Positions 17,640-24,577 of a stretch of 64,000 nucleotides of DNA are shown here, in pieces. The notes under the pieces are model-generated. The model was not told the DNA's origin and searched no databases. It saw only the letters and a list, made by a program, of their open reading frames with translations. Source of the DNA: Deltaproteobacteria bacterium (lineage in GTDB: Bacteria; Desulfobacterota; Binatia; Bin18); contig VGTJ01000006.1 in assembly GCA_016874775.1 (NCBI GenBank), forward strand, positions 1-64,000, read 5' to 3'. The translations under genes were made by a program, and so were the position numbers. The stretch's first letter is position 1; each line of letters starts with the position of its first letter.

Positions 17640-18917
17640 ATGAGGAAAGATCAGCCAACATCCCCGCGCCCGTTTTCTCGTCGTCAGTTCTTACAAGTAT
17701 CCGGCCTGACCACATTGATGACTGGCCTCCCTGCAACCTGGGCAGGTCGCGTCTTTGCCTCCGATGCTCCTGAGACACCGCAGATTCGTATAGGCATTAT
17801 CGCTCTCACTGATTGTTCTTCGATCGTGATGGCTTACGAAAAAGGGTTCTTCAAGCAACATGGCCTCGATGTCACCGTCTCCAAAGAAGCGTCGTGGGCG
17901 GTGATTCGCGACAAACTCCAACTTGGTGAAAACCACGCGACTCACATGTTGTATGGTATGCCCTACGCCTCGACTATGGGACTCTTCGGCGCGCCAGTCA
18001 AACCGATGATCATTCCCTGGGTCATCAACTACAATGGCCAAGGTATCTCTTTAAGTAAGGACTTAAAGGAGAAAGGCGTTCGCACTCCGAGTGATCTTAA
18101 GAAAATGATCGACGAAGAGAAAGCTGCTGGCAAAGAGCCGCGCACGTTTGCCATGACCTTTCCGCCAGGGACGCATGCGATGTGGATTCGCTACTGGTTG
18201 GGTTCCGGCGGCATCAACCCCGATAAAGATGTGTCACTCATCACCATCCCACCACCGCAGATGGTCGCTAACATGAAAGTCGGCAAGATGGATGGCTTCT
18301 GTGTTGGCGAGCCCTGGAATGCGCGCGCGATCGCCGATGGCATTGGCTTCACCGCCATCACCACCCAGGCCATCTGGCCCAATCACCCGGAGAAAGTGTG
18401 TGCGTTCACCGCTGAGTTTGCCGAAAAGAACCCCAAGACGGTGAAAGCGGTATTGAAGGGGCTCCATCAGGCCAGTGAGTTCATCGACAAATTAGAGAAT
18501 CGCCCTGAAGTAGCAGAAATCGTTTCTCGTCCTGCCTACATCAACTGTCCGAAAGAAATCATCCTTGGCCGCCTGCTGGGTAAGTATGACCACGGCGATG
18601 GCAGCGGCGAATACGAGGATAAAGACTACATGCGGTTTTTCGAACGTGGCGTGAATTTTCCCTGGAAATCACACGGAGTGTGGTGGCTGAGCCAGTTCCG
18701 GCGCTGGGGGATGGTCAAAGGATCATCAGATTACAAAGGGACGGTTGATAAAGTACACCGCCCGGACATCTATCGCGAAATCGCCAAAGAGATGGGAGTC
18801 GTAGCCCCGACAGAAGACACCAAAGCCGAGAAACTGCTCGACGGAGTGGCGTTCGATCCTGCGAAACCAGACGAATACGCTAAGGCGTTCACGGTGAACA
18901 ACGTCATGGAGGCGTGA
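17640..18917 (+). CDS. nrtA: Nitrate ABC transporter substrate-binding protein, Tat-exported
   Basis: The 425-residue protein begins MRKDQPTSPRPFSRRQFLQV with a twin-arginine motif (SRRQFLQ) and a hydrophobic stretch to GRVFA. The binding domain follows (RIGIIALTDCSSIVMAYEKG, GMPYASTMG, GFCVGEPWNARAI), typical of NrtA/NasF-type nitrate binders. An AGGAGG at 17622-17627 sits best for a TTG at 17634, so that codon is an alternative start. It captures nitrate or nitrite in the periplasm for the permease and two ATPases downstream. The gap to nrtB is 220 bases and holds repeats. Confidence 0.88.
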   Translation: MRKDQPTSPRPFSRRQFLQVSGLTTLMTGLPATWAGRVFASDAPETPQIRIGIIALTDCSSIVMAYEKGFFKQHGLDVTVSKEASWAVIRDKLQLGENHATHMLYGMPYASTMGLFGAPVKPMIIPWVINYNGQGISLSKDLKEKGVRTPSDLKKMIDEEKAAGKEPRTFAMTFPPGTHAMWIRYWLGSGGINPDKDVSLITIPPPQMVANMKVGKMDGFCVGEPWNARAIADGIGFTAITTQAIWPNHPEKVCAFTAEFAEKNPKTVKAVLKGLHQASEFIDKLENRPEVAEIVSRPAYINCPKEIILGRLLGKYDHGDGSGEYEDKDYMRFFERGVNFPWKSHGVWWLSQFRRWGMVKGSSDYKGTVDKVHRPDIYREIAKEMGVVAPTEDTKAEKLLDGVAFDPAKPDEYAKAFTVNNVMEA

Positions 18918-19137
18918 AGAAAGGCTGAAGGCCGAAGGCTATAGGCTGAAGAGCTCATACGACAGCGGTTTTCAGTTGGCTTTACTCTGGTCATTATCCT
19001 CGTCCCTGTTCGCAGTCTCGGATTTCCCCTCTCCCTGGCAGGGAGAGGGCTAGGGTGAGGGTCGAAAGCTGGAGTTCAGGTATGCAAGTAAAACTTGCGC
19101 TAAAAGCCGAGGCTGACGACGAAAAGGAGCACAGTTC
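18918..19137. repeat. Repeat-filled gap between nrtA and nrtB
   Basis: It contains a GAAGGCT/AAGGCTGAAG short repeat (18920-18950) and a family B palindrome (19025-19062, CCCTCTCCCTGGCAGGGAGA then GGGCTAGGGTGAGGG). The AAGGAG site of nrtB lies at its end. Confidence 0.7.
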
Positions 19138-19908
19138 ATGAGAATTCAACACCTCAAAGCCATAGGATTTCCCCTCATTGGCATCCTCAGTGTAGTAGTA
19201 TTATGGTCGCTGCTCAGTGCGACAGTCGCACCAGATCTCCCCTCACCAGCGCGCAGTTGGGAGGAGTCGAAACGCTACATCCTGGAACCGTTCTTCAAAG
19301 AAGGCGAAATGAACCAAGGGATCGGGCGACTCGCCTATTACAGCCTGATCCGCGTTGCCCAAGGCTATTTTCTCGCGATCTTGATCGGCACCCCACTGGG
19401 ATTCCTGTTAAGTCTGTCGCGCAATTTTACCCAAGCATTTGATCCACTCATCCAGATTCTCCGCCCGATTTCGCCGCTCGCGTGGTTACCGTTAGGCTTA
19501 ATCTTGTTCCAAAAATCCGAACCGGCAGCGCTTTTCACCATCGCTGTCTGCGCTATGTGGCCAACGGTGATTAACACCGCCGTCGGTGTCCGCAATATCA
19601 ATCCGGACTACTTGAACGTCGGTCGCGTTTTGCGCCTGTCACGGTGGCAAATGCTCACCAAGATTATTATTCCAGCTACTATCCCTTATCTCTTCACCGG
19701 CTATCGCCTGAGTCTGGGCATCGCCTGGCTGGTGATTGTTGCGGCAGAGATGCTGACTGGCGCGGTCGGTGTCGGCGGCTTCCTCTGGCAGGAGTATAAC
19801 AGCCTCGTCTATTCCCACATCATTCTCGCCATCGTCACTATTGGTTTAATTGGATACCTACTCGATCGACTCATGGCGATGGCGGAAATGCGTTTCCAAC
19901 GGGCATAA
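19138..19908 (+). CDS. nrtB: Nitrate ABC transporter permease
   Basis: The 256-residue inner-membrane permease of the NrtB/TauC/SsuC family has about six membrane segments. The cytoplasmic EAA loop region reads NVGRVLRLSRWQMLTKIIIPATIPYLFTGYR (positions 19615-19707), and the ending GLIGYLLDRLMAMAEMRF is usual for the family. The start ATG has an AAGGAG site. It pairs with the ATPase five bases downstream. Nitrate specificity is inferred from NrtA and the neighbouring reductases. Confidence 0.88.
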   Translation: MRIQHLKAIGFPLIGILSVVVLWSLLSATVAPDLPSPARSWEESKRYILEPFFKEGEMNQGIGRLAYYSLIRVAQGYFLAILIGTPLGFLLSLSRNFTQAFDPLIQILRPISPLAWLPLGLILFQKSEPAALFTIAVCAMWPTVINTAVGVRNINPDYLNVGRVLRLSRWQMLTKIIIPATIPYLFTGYRLSLGIAWLVIVAAEMLTGAVGVGGFLWQEYNSLVYSHIILAIVTIGLIGYLLDRLMAMAEMRFQRA

Positions 19909-19913
19909 CGTGT

Positions 19914-20759
19914 ATGAATCTTCTTGAACTGAGACACATTGAAAAAAGCTTTACTGGTCGCACCGAGCCGGTCCTCGCTGACATTGACCTGAGCATCCCT
20001 GAAGGCCAGTTCACTGCGATTGTCGGCTGCTCAGGCGCAGGTAAAACCACGCTCATCTCGTTACTCGCAGGGCTAACCATACCAGACCGTGGTGAAGTGA
20101 TCTTCGATGGCAAGCCAGCACTGGAACCAGGGCCAGAACGCGCGATCGTGTTTCAGAATTACTCGTTGTTACCCTGGCTTACCGCGCTTGAAAATGTTGC
20201 GCTGGCAGTTTCCGCCGCGTCGCCGCAACTGGGGCGCAAAGAGGTCATAGAACAGGCGCAGTATTTTGTCGATTTAGTAAAGTTATCTGCCGCAGCTGGT
20301 AAACGACCGCGGGAACTGTCAGGTGGTATGCGCCAGCGGGTTGCGCTTGCTCGCGCACTGGCGATGGAACCACGTGTGCTGTTACTCGATGAACCTCTCA
20401 GCGCGCTCGATGCACTTACCCGTGCGACCATGCAGGATGAACTGGCGCGCATCTGGAGCGAGGCAAAGACTACAGTCATCATGGTCACCAATGACATTGA
20501 TGAGGCAATCTTGCTCGCAGATTGTGTGTATTCGCTCACTCGCGGACCACGTGCCACTTTGGGCCGTGCCATTCCCGTTACGCTTCCCCGCCCACGAGTA
20601 CGCAGCGGACTCAGTCTCAAACCTGAATATCAACACGCGCGGCGGGAAATCATTCGATCCTTGGAGGGGATAAAAAAACACGACGTAGAAACCCTGGTCG
20701 CCCACGAAAAAGTCCAATCCCTACCCCCTAACCCCCAACCCCTAGTTGCGAACCCCTAA
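19914..20759 (+). CDS. nrtC: Nitrate ABC transporter ATP-binding protein (first ATPase)
   Basis: The 281-residue ATPase has Walker A GCSGAGKTT, Q-loop NYSLLPWLT, signature LSGGMRQRVALARAL and Walker B VLLLDEPLSALD. It is a short NrtC without the fused substrate-binding domain found in cyanobacterial NrtC. The last 20 residues (ending PPNPQPLVANP) come from a CTAACCCCC-type repeat that continues into the gap to nrtD and are unlikely to be functional. It follows nrtB by five bases. Confidence 0.88.
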   Translation: MNLLELRHIEKSFTGRTEPVLADIDLSIPEGQFTAIVGCSGAGKTTLISLLAGLTIPDRGEVIFDGKPALEPGPERAIVFQNYSLLPWLTALENVALAVSAASPQLGRKEVIEQAQYFVDLVKLSAAAGKRPRELSGGMRQRVALARALAMEPRVLLLDEPLSALDALTRATMQDELARIWSEAKTTVIMVTNDIDEAILLADCVYSLTRGPRATLGRAIPVTLPRPRVRSGLSLKPEYQHARREIIRSLEGIKKHDVETLVAHEKVQSLPPNPQPLVANP

Positions 20760-20794
20760 CTCCCAGTCTCTCTAACTCCCAATCCCCAGGTCCT

Positions 20795-21685
20795 ATGAGC
20801 ACATTAATGATCGACATTTGGCAGCTCCGCAAAGTCTACGACACCCCTACCGGCCCAGCAGTGATTGTTGAGGATTTCACTCTCAAAGCCAAAGAAGGCG
20901 AATTCATCTGCGTGATTGGTCACTCCGGCTGTGGAAAGTCGACAGTCCTCTCCATCGTGATGGGCCTCAACGAACCAACCTCCGGCAACGTGATCGTCGC
21001 TGGCAAAGAGGTAACCGGCCCTGGACGCGACCGTGGTGTCGTCTTTCAAACTGCGGCACTACTCCCGTGGATGACCGTGCGAGAGAACTTGTTGTTAGCC
21101 ATCGACCAACAAGATGTTCACGCCACAAAGAAAGAACGCGAACAGCTCGCAGATCGTTATCTCACGCAAGTTGGTCTCGAAGGACAAGGTGATCGCATGC
21201 CAGATGAACTCTCAGCCGGTATGCGTCAACGTGTCGGTATTGCCCGCGCCTTTGCGGTGGAACCACGCGTGTTGTTGCTTGACGAACCGTTTAGTTTGCT
21301 TGACGCGTTTACCCGCATGGAACTGCAGGACCAGCTTATTGACCTGTGGGAACGCACGCGCAAGACGGTCATGATGGTGACACACGATGTCGATGAAGCA
21401 CTGCTGCTGGCCGATCGCATCGTCATGATGACCAACGGCCCGGCGGCACGTATCGGCGGTATTCTCGACGTACCACTGCCACGCCCACGCAAACGTGAGC
21501 GCATTCTCGAAGACCCGGCCTATTATCCGGCGCGCGATCAGCTCCTGACATTTCTCGAAACTGGTGTCTCGCCAACTTCAAGTATGAACAGAAAGGATAC
21601 GAAAGGTGAAGTGTCCCTGGCGTCTTCTTCCCTTAGCAGCCATGCTGTTCGTCACGATCCCCCCGCCGTTCTTCAGTCACGCTGA
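20795..21685 (+). CDS. nrtD: Nitrate ABC transporter ATP-binding protein (second ATPase)
   Basis: The 296-residue ATPase has Walker A GHSGCGKST, Q-loop FQTAALLPWMT and signature LSAGMRQRVGIARAF, where the second Gly of the usual LSGGQ is Ala. Walker B is VLLLDEPFSLLDAF. Two ATPases with one permease gene are the normal NrtCD arrangement. The final 35 residues (from PTSSMNRKDTKGEV) are not family-like, and their DNA is shared with the signal peptide of the next gene in another frame (80-base overlap). The original stop may have been lost (inference). Confidence 0.88.
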   Translation: MSTLMIDIWQLRKVYDTPTGPAVIVEDFTLKAKEGEFICVIGHSGCGKSTVLSIVMGLNEPTSGNVIVAGKEVTGPGRDRGVVFQTAALLPWMTVRENLLLAIDQQDVHATKKEREQLADRYLTQVGLEGQGDRMPDELSAGMRQRVGIARAFAVEPRVLLLDEPFSLLDAFTRMELQDQLIDLWERTRKTVMMVTHDVDEALLLADRIVMMTNGPAARIGGILDVPLPRPRKRERILEDPAYYPARDQLLTFLETGVSPTSSMNRKDTKGEVSLASSSLSSHAVRHDPPAVLQSR

Positions 21686-23087
21686 AGTCCCCCTGACACA
21701 AATTTCACCCAAACTTTCTGTGAGTGGTAGTCTCCGTATTCGCACGGAGTTGTGGAATTGGTTCGAGCCGAAAGGGTCGTTTGATAATGACTACGTCTTC
21801 GCGTCGTTCCTTGGACGAGGCGCGCTACAGTGGAAAGACGATTGGTTCGATGTGATGGTCGAAGCACAAAACTCCTCGCTGCTTGGGCTGCCAGATAAAG
21901 CCATCGCACCAGCGCCGCAGGGCAATCTCGGTCTTGGGGCGGTTTATTTTGCCCATAACCGCCGCCAACATGATACTGGTATTTTTCTCAAACAAGGCTT
22001 TGTCCTCTTCAAGAAGGTTGCTGGACTTGAAGGACTCACCCTCAAAGGTGGACGCTTCGAGTTTTCTGAAGGCAACGAAGTGCTCACTAAAGAGCCAACT
22101 CTTGATTGGCTCAAGAATGTGCGGCTCTCGCAACGACTGATCGGGCCATTTGGCTGGTCACATGTTGGCCGTTCATTCGATGGTGGAGTCGCGAGCCTCA
22201 CATATGGTCCGCTCAATCTCACTGCGATGGCCGCACATCCAACGCAGGGCGGGTTTGATCTTCAGGGAATGAAGCACATGAACGAGATTGATTTGATGTA
22301 TACCTCGATTAATCTCACCCGTCCTTCGTTTGCTACCAATACAGACGCTCGGCTCTTCTACATTTATTTCAAAGACGATCGCGGGTTACTAAAATCCGAC
22401 AACCGCCCACTGCCTGCGCGTCAGGCAGATACGCGCCATATCGATGTCCATACGCAAGGTGGGCATATCATTTCCGTGTTTCCCACCAGCGCTGGACCAA
22501 TCGACACCTTGGCTTGGGGGGCGATTCAGCAAGGAGACTGGGGCAGGCTCGACCACAAGGCTTGGACCTGGAACCTCGAACTCGGCTGGCAACCCAGTAT
22601 GCTGCCGTGGAAACCGTGGCTGCGCATTGGCTACGGGCGCTCCTCTGGTGATGATAATCCACGCGACGGCGATCACGGCACGTTCTTTCAACTGCTTCCC
22701 ACCGCGCGCATCTACTCGTTCTCAACCTTCTATAACCTCATGAACAGTGAGGATGGCTTCGTGCAACTGATTCTGCGCCCGATTCCTGGCCTGGTTTCGC
22801 GTACTGATTTTCACAACATTCGCGTGGTTGAAGCACGCGACCTCTGGTATCAAGGCGCAGGAGCGACACTCTCTAACCGTAACGTCGGCTTTGGCTTTCC
22901 TGGTCGACCAGTCTTCAGGCAGCGCAATCTCTTTCAAGTGGTCGAAACCTCGCTCAGTTATGATGTCAACAAATACATCAACCTCAATCTCTACTACAGC
23001 CATCTCTTCGGTGGTGGCGCTGTCCACTCCATTTTCGCCGACGATCACGCTGATTTTGGCTACGTCGAAATGTTGTTCAAACTCTAG
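21606..23087 (+). CDS. Alginate-export-type outer-membrane porin of the nitrate operon
   Basis: The 493-residue protein starts at GTG 21606 inside nrtD. It has a clear signal peptide (LLPLAAMLFVTIPPPFFSHA) and then a beta-barrel of the alginate_exp type: SGSLRIRTELWNWFEP, KQGFVLFKK, LTLKGGRFEFSEGNE, SLSYDVNKYINLNLYYSHLFGG. Such porins often appear with nitrate or nitrite transport genes and are thought to let the anion cross the outer membrane. A purine-rich GAAAGGA lies nine bases upstream of the GTG. The 80-base overlap with nrtD is unusually long. Confidence 0.8.
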   Translation: MKCPWRLLPLAAMLFVTIPPPFFSHAEVPLTQISPKLSVSGSLRIRTELWNWFEPKGSFDNDYVFASFLGRGALQWKDDWFDVMVEAQNSSLLGLPDKAIAPAPQGNLGLGAVYFAHNRRQHDTGIFLKQGFVLFKKVAGLEGLTLKGGRFEFSEGNEVLTKEPTLDWLKNVRLSQRLIGPFGWSHVGRSFDGGVASLTYGPLNLTAMAAHPTQGGFDLQGMKHMNEIDLMYTSINLTRPSFATNTDARLFYIYFKDDRGLLKSDNRPLPARQADTRHIDVHTQGGHIISVFPTSAGPIDTLAWGAIQQGDWGRLDHKAWTWNLELGWQPSMLPWKPWLRIGYGRSSGDDNPRDGDHGTFFQLLPTARIYSFSTFYNLMNSEDGFVQLILRPIPGLVSRTDFHNIRVVEARDLWYQGAGATLSNRNVGFGFPGRPVFRQRNLFQVVETSLSYDVNKYINLNLYYSHLFGGGAVHSIFADDHADFGYVEMLFKL

Positions 23088-23103
23088 GCGCCTCTAGGAT
23101 AGA

Positions 23104-23131
23104 TTGACACTCGATTCCCTCGGGCTACGAT
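23104..23131 (+). promoter_or_regulatory. Sigma-70-type promoter for bfr
   Basis: TTGACA (23104-23109) and TACGAT (23126-23131) are separated by 16 bases and lie 51 bases before the bacterioferritin start. There is no sigma-54 site here, which sets bfr apart from its nitrogen neighbours. Confidence 0.6.
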
Positions 23132-23181
23132 GGCAGGCGTCGGTGGCAACTTGCCAATCAACCAGCGAAAGGGGATGAGTA

Positions 23182-23655
23182 ATGAAGGGATCACCAGAAG
23201 TCATTAAAACGCTCAACGATCTATTGCGGGGAGAACTCGCCGCGATTAACCAGTACTTTATGCATGCGTCGCTGTGTAATAAGTGGGGCTATATGCGGAT
23301 GTATAAGACGATCTACGATGAATCACTCGAAGAGATGAAACATGCTGAACAGCTCATCGATCGGATTCTGTTCCTCGAAGGCTCTCCTACCGTGAGCGAT
23401 TCCGTGAAAGTGAACATCGGCAAAAACGTGAAAGAGATGTTAGAAAATGATCTTGCCTTAGAAAAAGAAGGACTGCCAGAACTTCGCAAAGCAGTATCGT
23501 TCTGCCTGGAACAAGCCGATACTGGCACGCGCGAACTGATCGAGCATATTCTTGTCGGCGCAGAAGAGCACATCCATTGGCTTGAGTCGCAAACCTTTTT
23601 GCTGCAACAGGTGGGCTACGAAAATTACTGCGCACAGCAGATTCAGCCTGCGTAG
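23182..23655 (+). CDS. bfr: Bacterioferritin
   Basis: The 157-residue, full-length heme-containing ferritin stores iron in a 24-mer. The diiron ligands are visible: Glu18 (RGELAAINQYF), Glu51 and His54 (EEMKHAE), Glu127 and His130 (EEHIHWL). Met52 is the heme ligand. The gene has its own promoter and AAAGGGGA site. It sits between the nitrate transporter and the nitrate/nitrite reductases, which have a high iron demand; a direct link is an inference. Confidence 0.95.
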   Translation: MKGSPEVIKTLNDLLRGELAAINQYFMHASLCNKWGYMRMYKTIYDESLEEMKHAEQLIDRILFLEGSPTVSDSVKVNIGKNVKEMLENDLALEKEGLPELRKAVSFCLEQADTGTRELIEHILVGAEEHIHWLESQTFLLQQVGYENYCAQQIQPA

Positions 23656-23732
23656 ACGGTACCAAAACAGGATAATGGCGATAGGTACAATGAGTGATAA
23701 CCATAAAGGAGAACGCTCATCAGCACTCGCCT

Positions 23733-24142
23733 TTATGGATTGATAACGACTTCACGAGTAGGACCACGGAACAGTACTTCCAAGCGGTTCAGCACATCTG
23801 TAATCCACCGTGTTGACGAAACTCTACGGTAAGTACAGGTAAGGGTTCATGAGGATACGTAGTGTCGTACGAAAACGTCACGCGACGCATACGGCTCGGT
23901 TCGTTCTCATGTCCTACACAAGTGATGAATGGATGTTGTCCCGACGCTTGTGCCGTATGAAACACCTCGACCGCGCTCTTGCCAGAGACAATGACACGAC
24001 CGTTAGCGAACCCAATCCATTGATCTGCATATCGGGAAAGTAATTGGTCCCGCTGCGCCCAATACTCAGCCTCCTTCGTCTTCCATTGCGGATGAATGCG
24101 TCTTGCAATATCAGGAGGCAGACCTGCAATCAAACTTTTCAT
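23733..24142 (-). pseudogene. Retropepsin-like aspartyl protease family gene with internal deletion
   Basis: The first 117 codons from ATG 24142 encode MKSLIAGLPPDIARRIHPQW and then a DUF5678-like segment (QWIGFANGRVIVSGKSAVEV), leading into RRVTFSYDTTYPHEPLPVLTVEF, the opening of a retropepsin-like domain. The frame stops after HGGLQMC. One base out of frame, the DNA continues DVLNRLEVLFRGPTREVVIN and stops at 23733, which looks like the natural C-terminus of such proteins. The expected middle part with the catalytic DTGA motif (roughly 100 residues) is missing. I therefore read it as a gene that lost its centre. Confidence 0.6.
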
Positions 24143-24421
24143 GCGACACCTCAGTGAATCTCACCCACATCAAGGAATTATGCACCCGGCACATCCGATA
24201 GCGAGAGAGAGGATCAGCCAACAAGGGAACAACTCGGTAACAAATCTCATGACATTCAGAGTTCTTTATCATAGGAGAGAGAAACCATCAGAGTCAGTCC
24301 TCCGTCCCTCCTGCCTGAAATTTCATCCTCTGCTGCTTGCTACGCAACAGCTCACCACACGGTCTTAACCTCGAACAAAAAAATCTCTCGACTTTCCGCT
24401 GCCGCTGTAGACTCAGCATCG

Positions 24422-24437
24422 TGGCATGGTTCCTGCT
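24422..24437 (+). promoter_or_regulatory. Sigma-54 promoter for the nirB operon
   Basis: TGGCATGGTTCCTGCT has GG-N10-GC spacing, with CTGC instead of TTGC at -12. Transcription would start near 24449, giving a leader of about 130 bases before the nirB ATG. The remainder of 24143-24421 shows no gene. Confidence 0.7.
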
Positions 24438-24475
24438 GAATAGAAGACAGAGCGTACGATGCGCTGATGCCCAAA

Positions 24476-24566
24476 GGGAGGAAATTCCCTCATTTCTCCT
24501 CCCGTAATTCGGGAGATGGCGTTCCCTCCGTCATCTCCCGCCCTCCTATCAGGCAAAGAAAAGGAG
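24476..24566 (+). promoter_or_regulatory. Structured nirB leader with competing hairpins
   Basis: Hairpin 1 is GGGAGGA (24476-24482) with TCCTCCC (24497-24503). Hairpin 2 is CGGGAGATG (24510-24518) with CATCTCCCG (24532-24540). An alternative central hairpin, CTCCCG (24499-24504) with CGGGAG (24510-24515) and loop TAATT, uses one arm of each and excludes both. A CTCCT at 24543-24547 can also pair with the AGGAG ribosome-binding site near 24562. No U-run follows hairpin 2, so control of translation or an assisted-termination mechanism is more likely than a simple attenuator. Confidence 0.5.
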
Positions 24567-24577
24567 CCATAGGGAGT

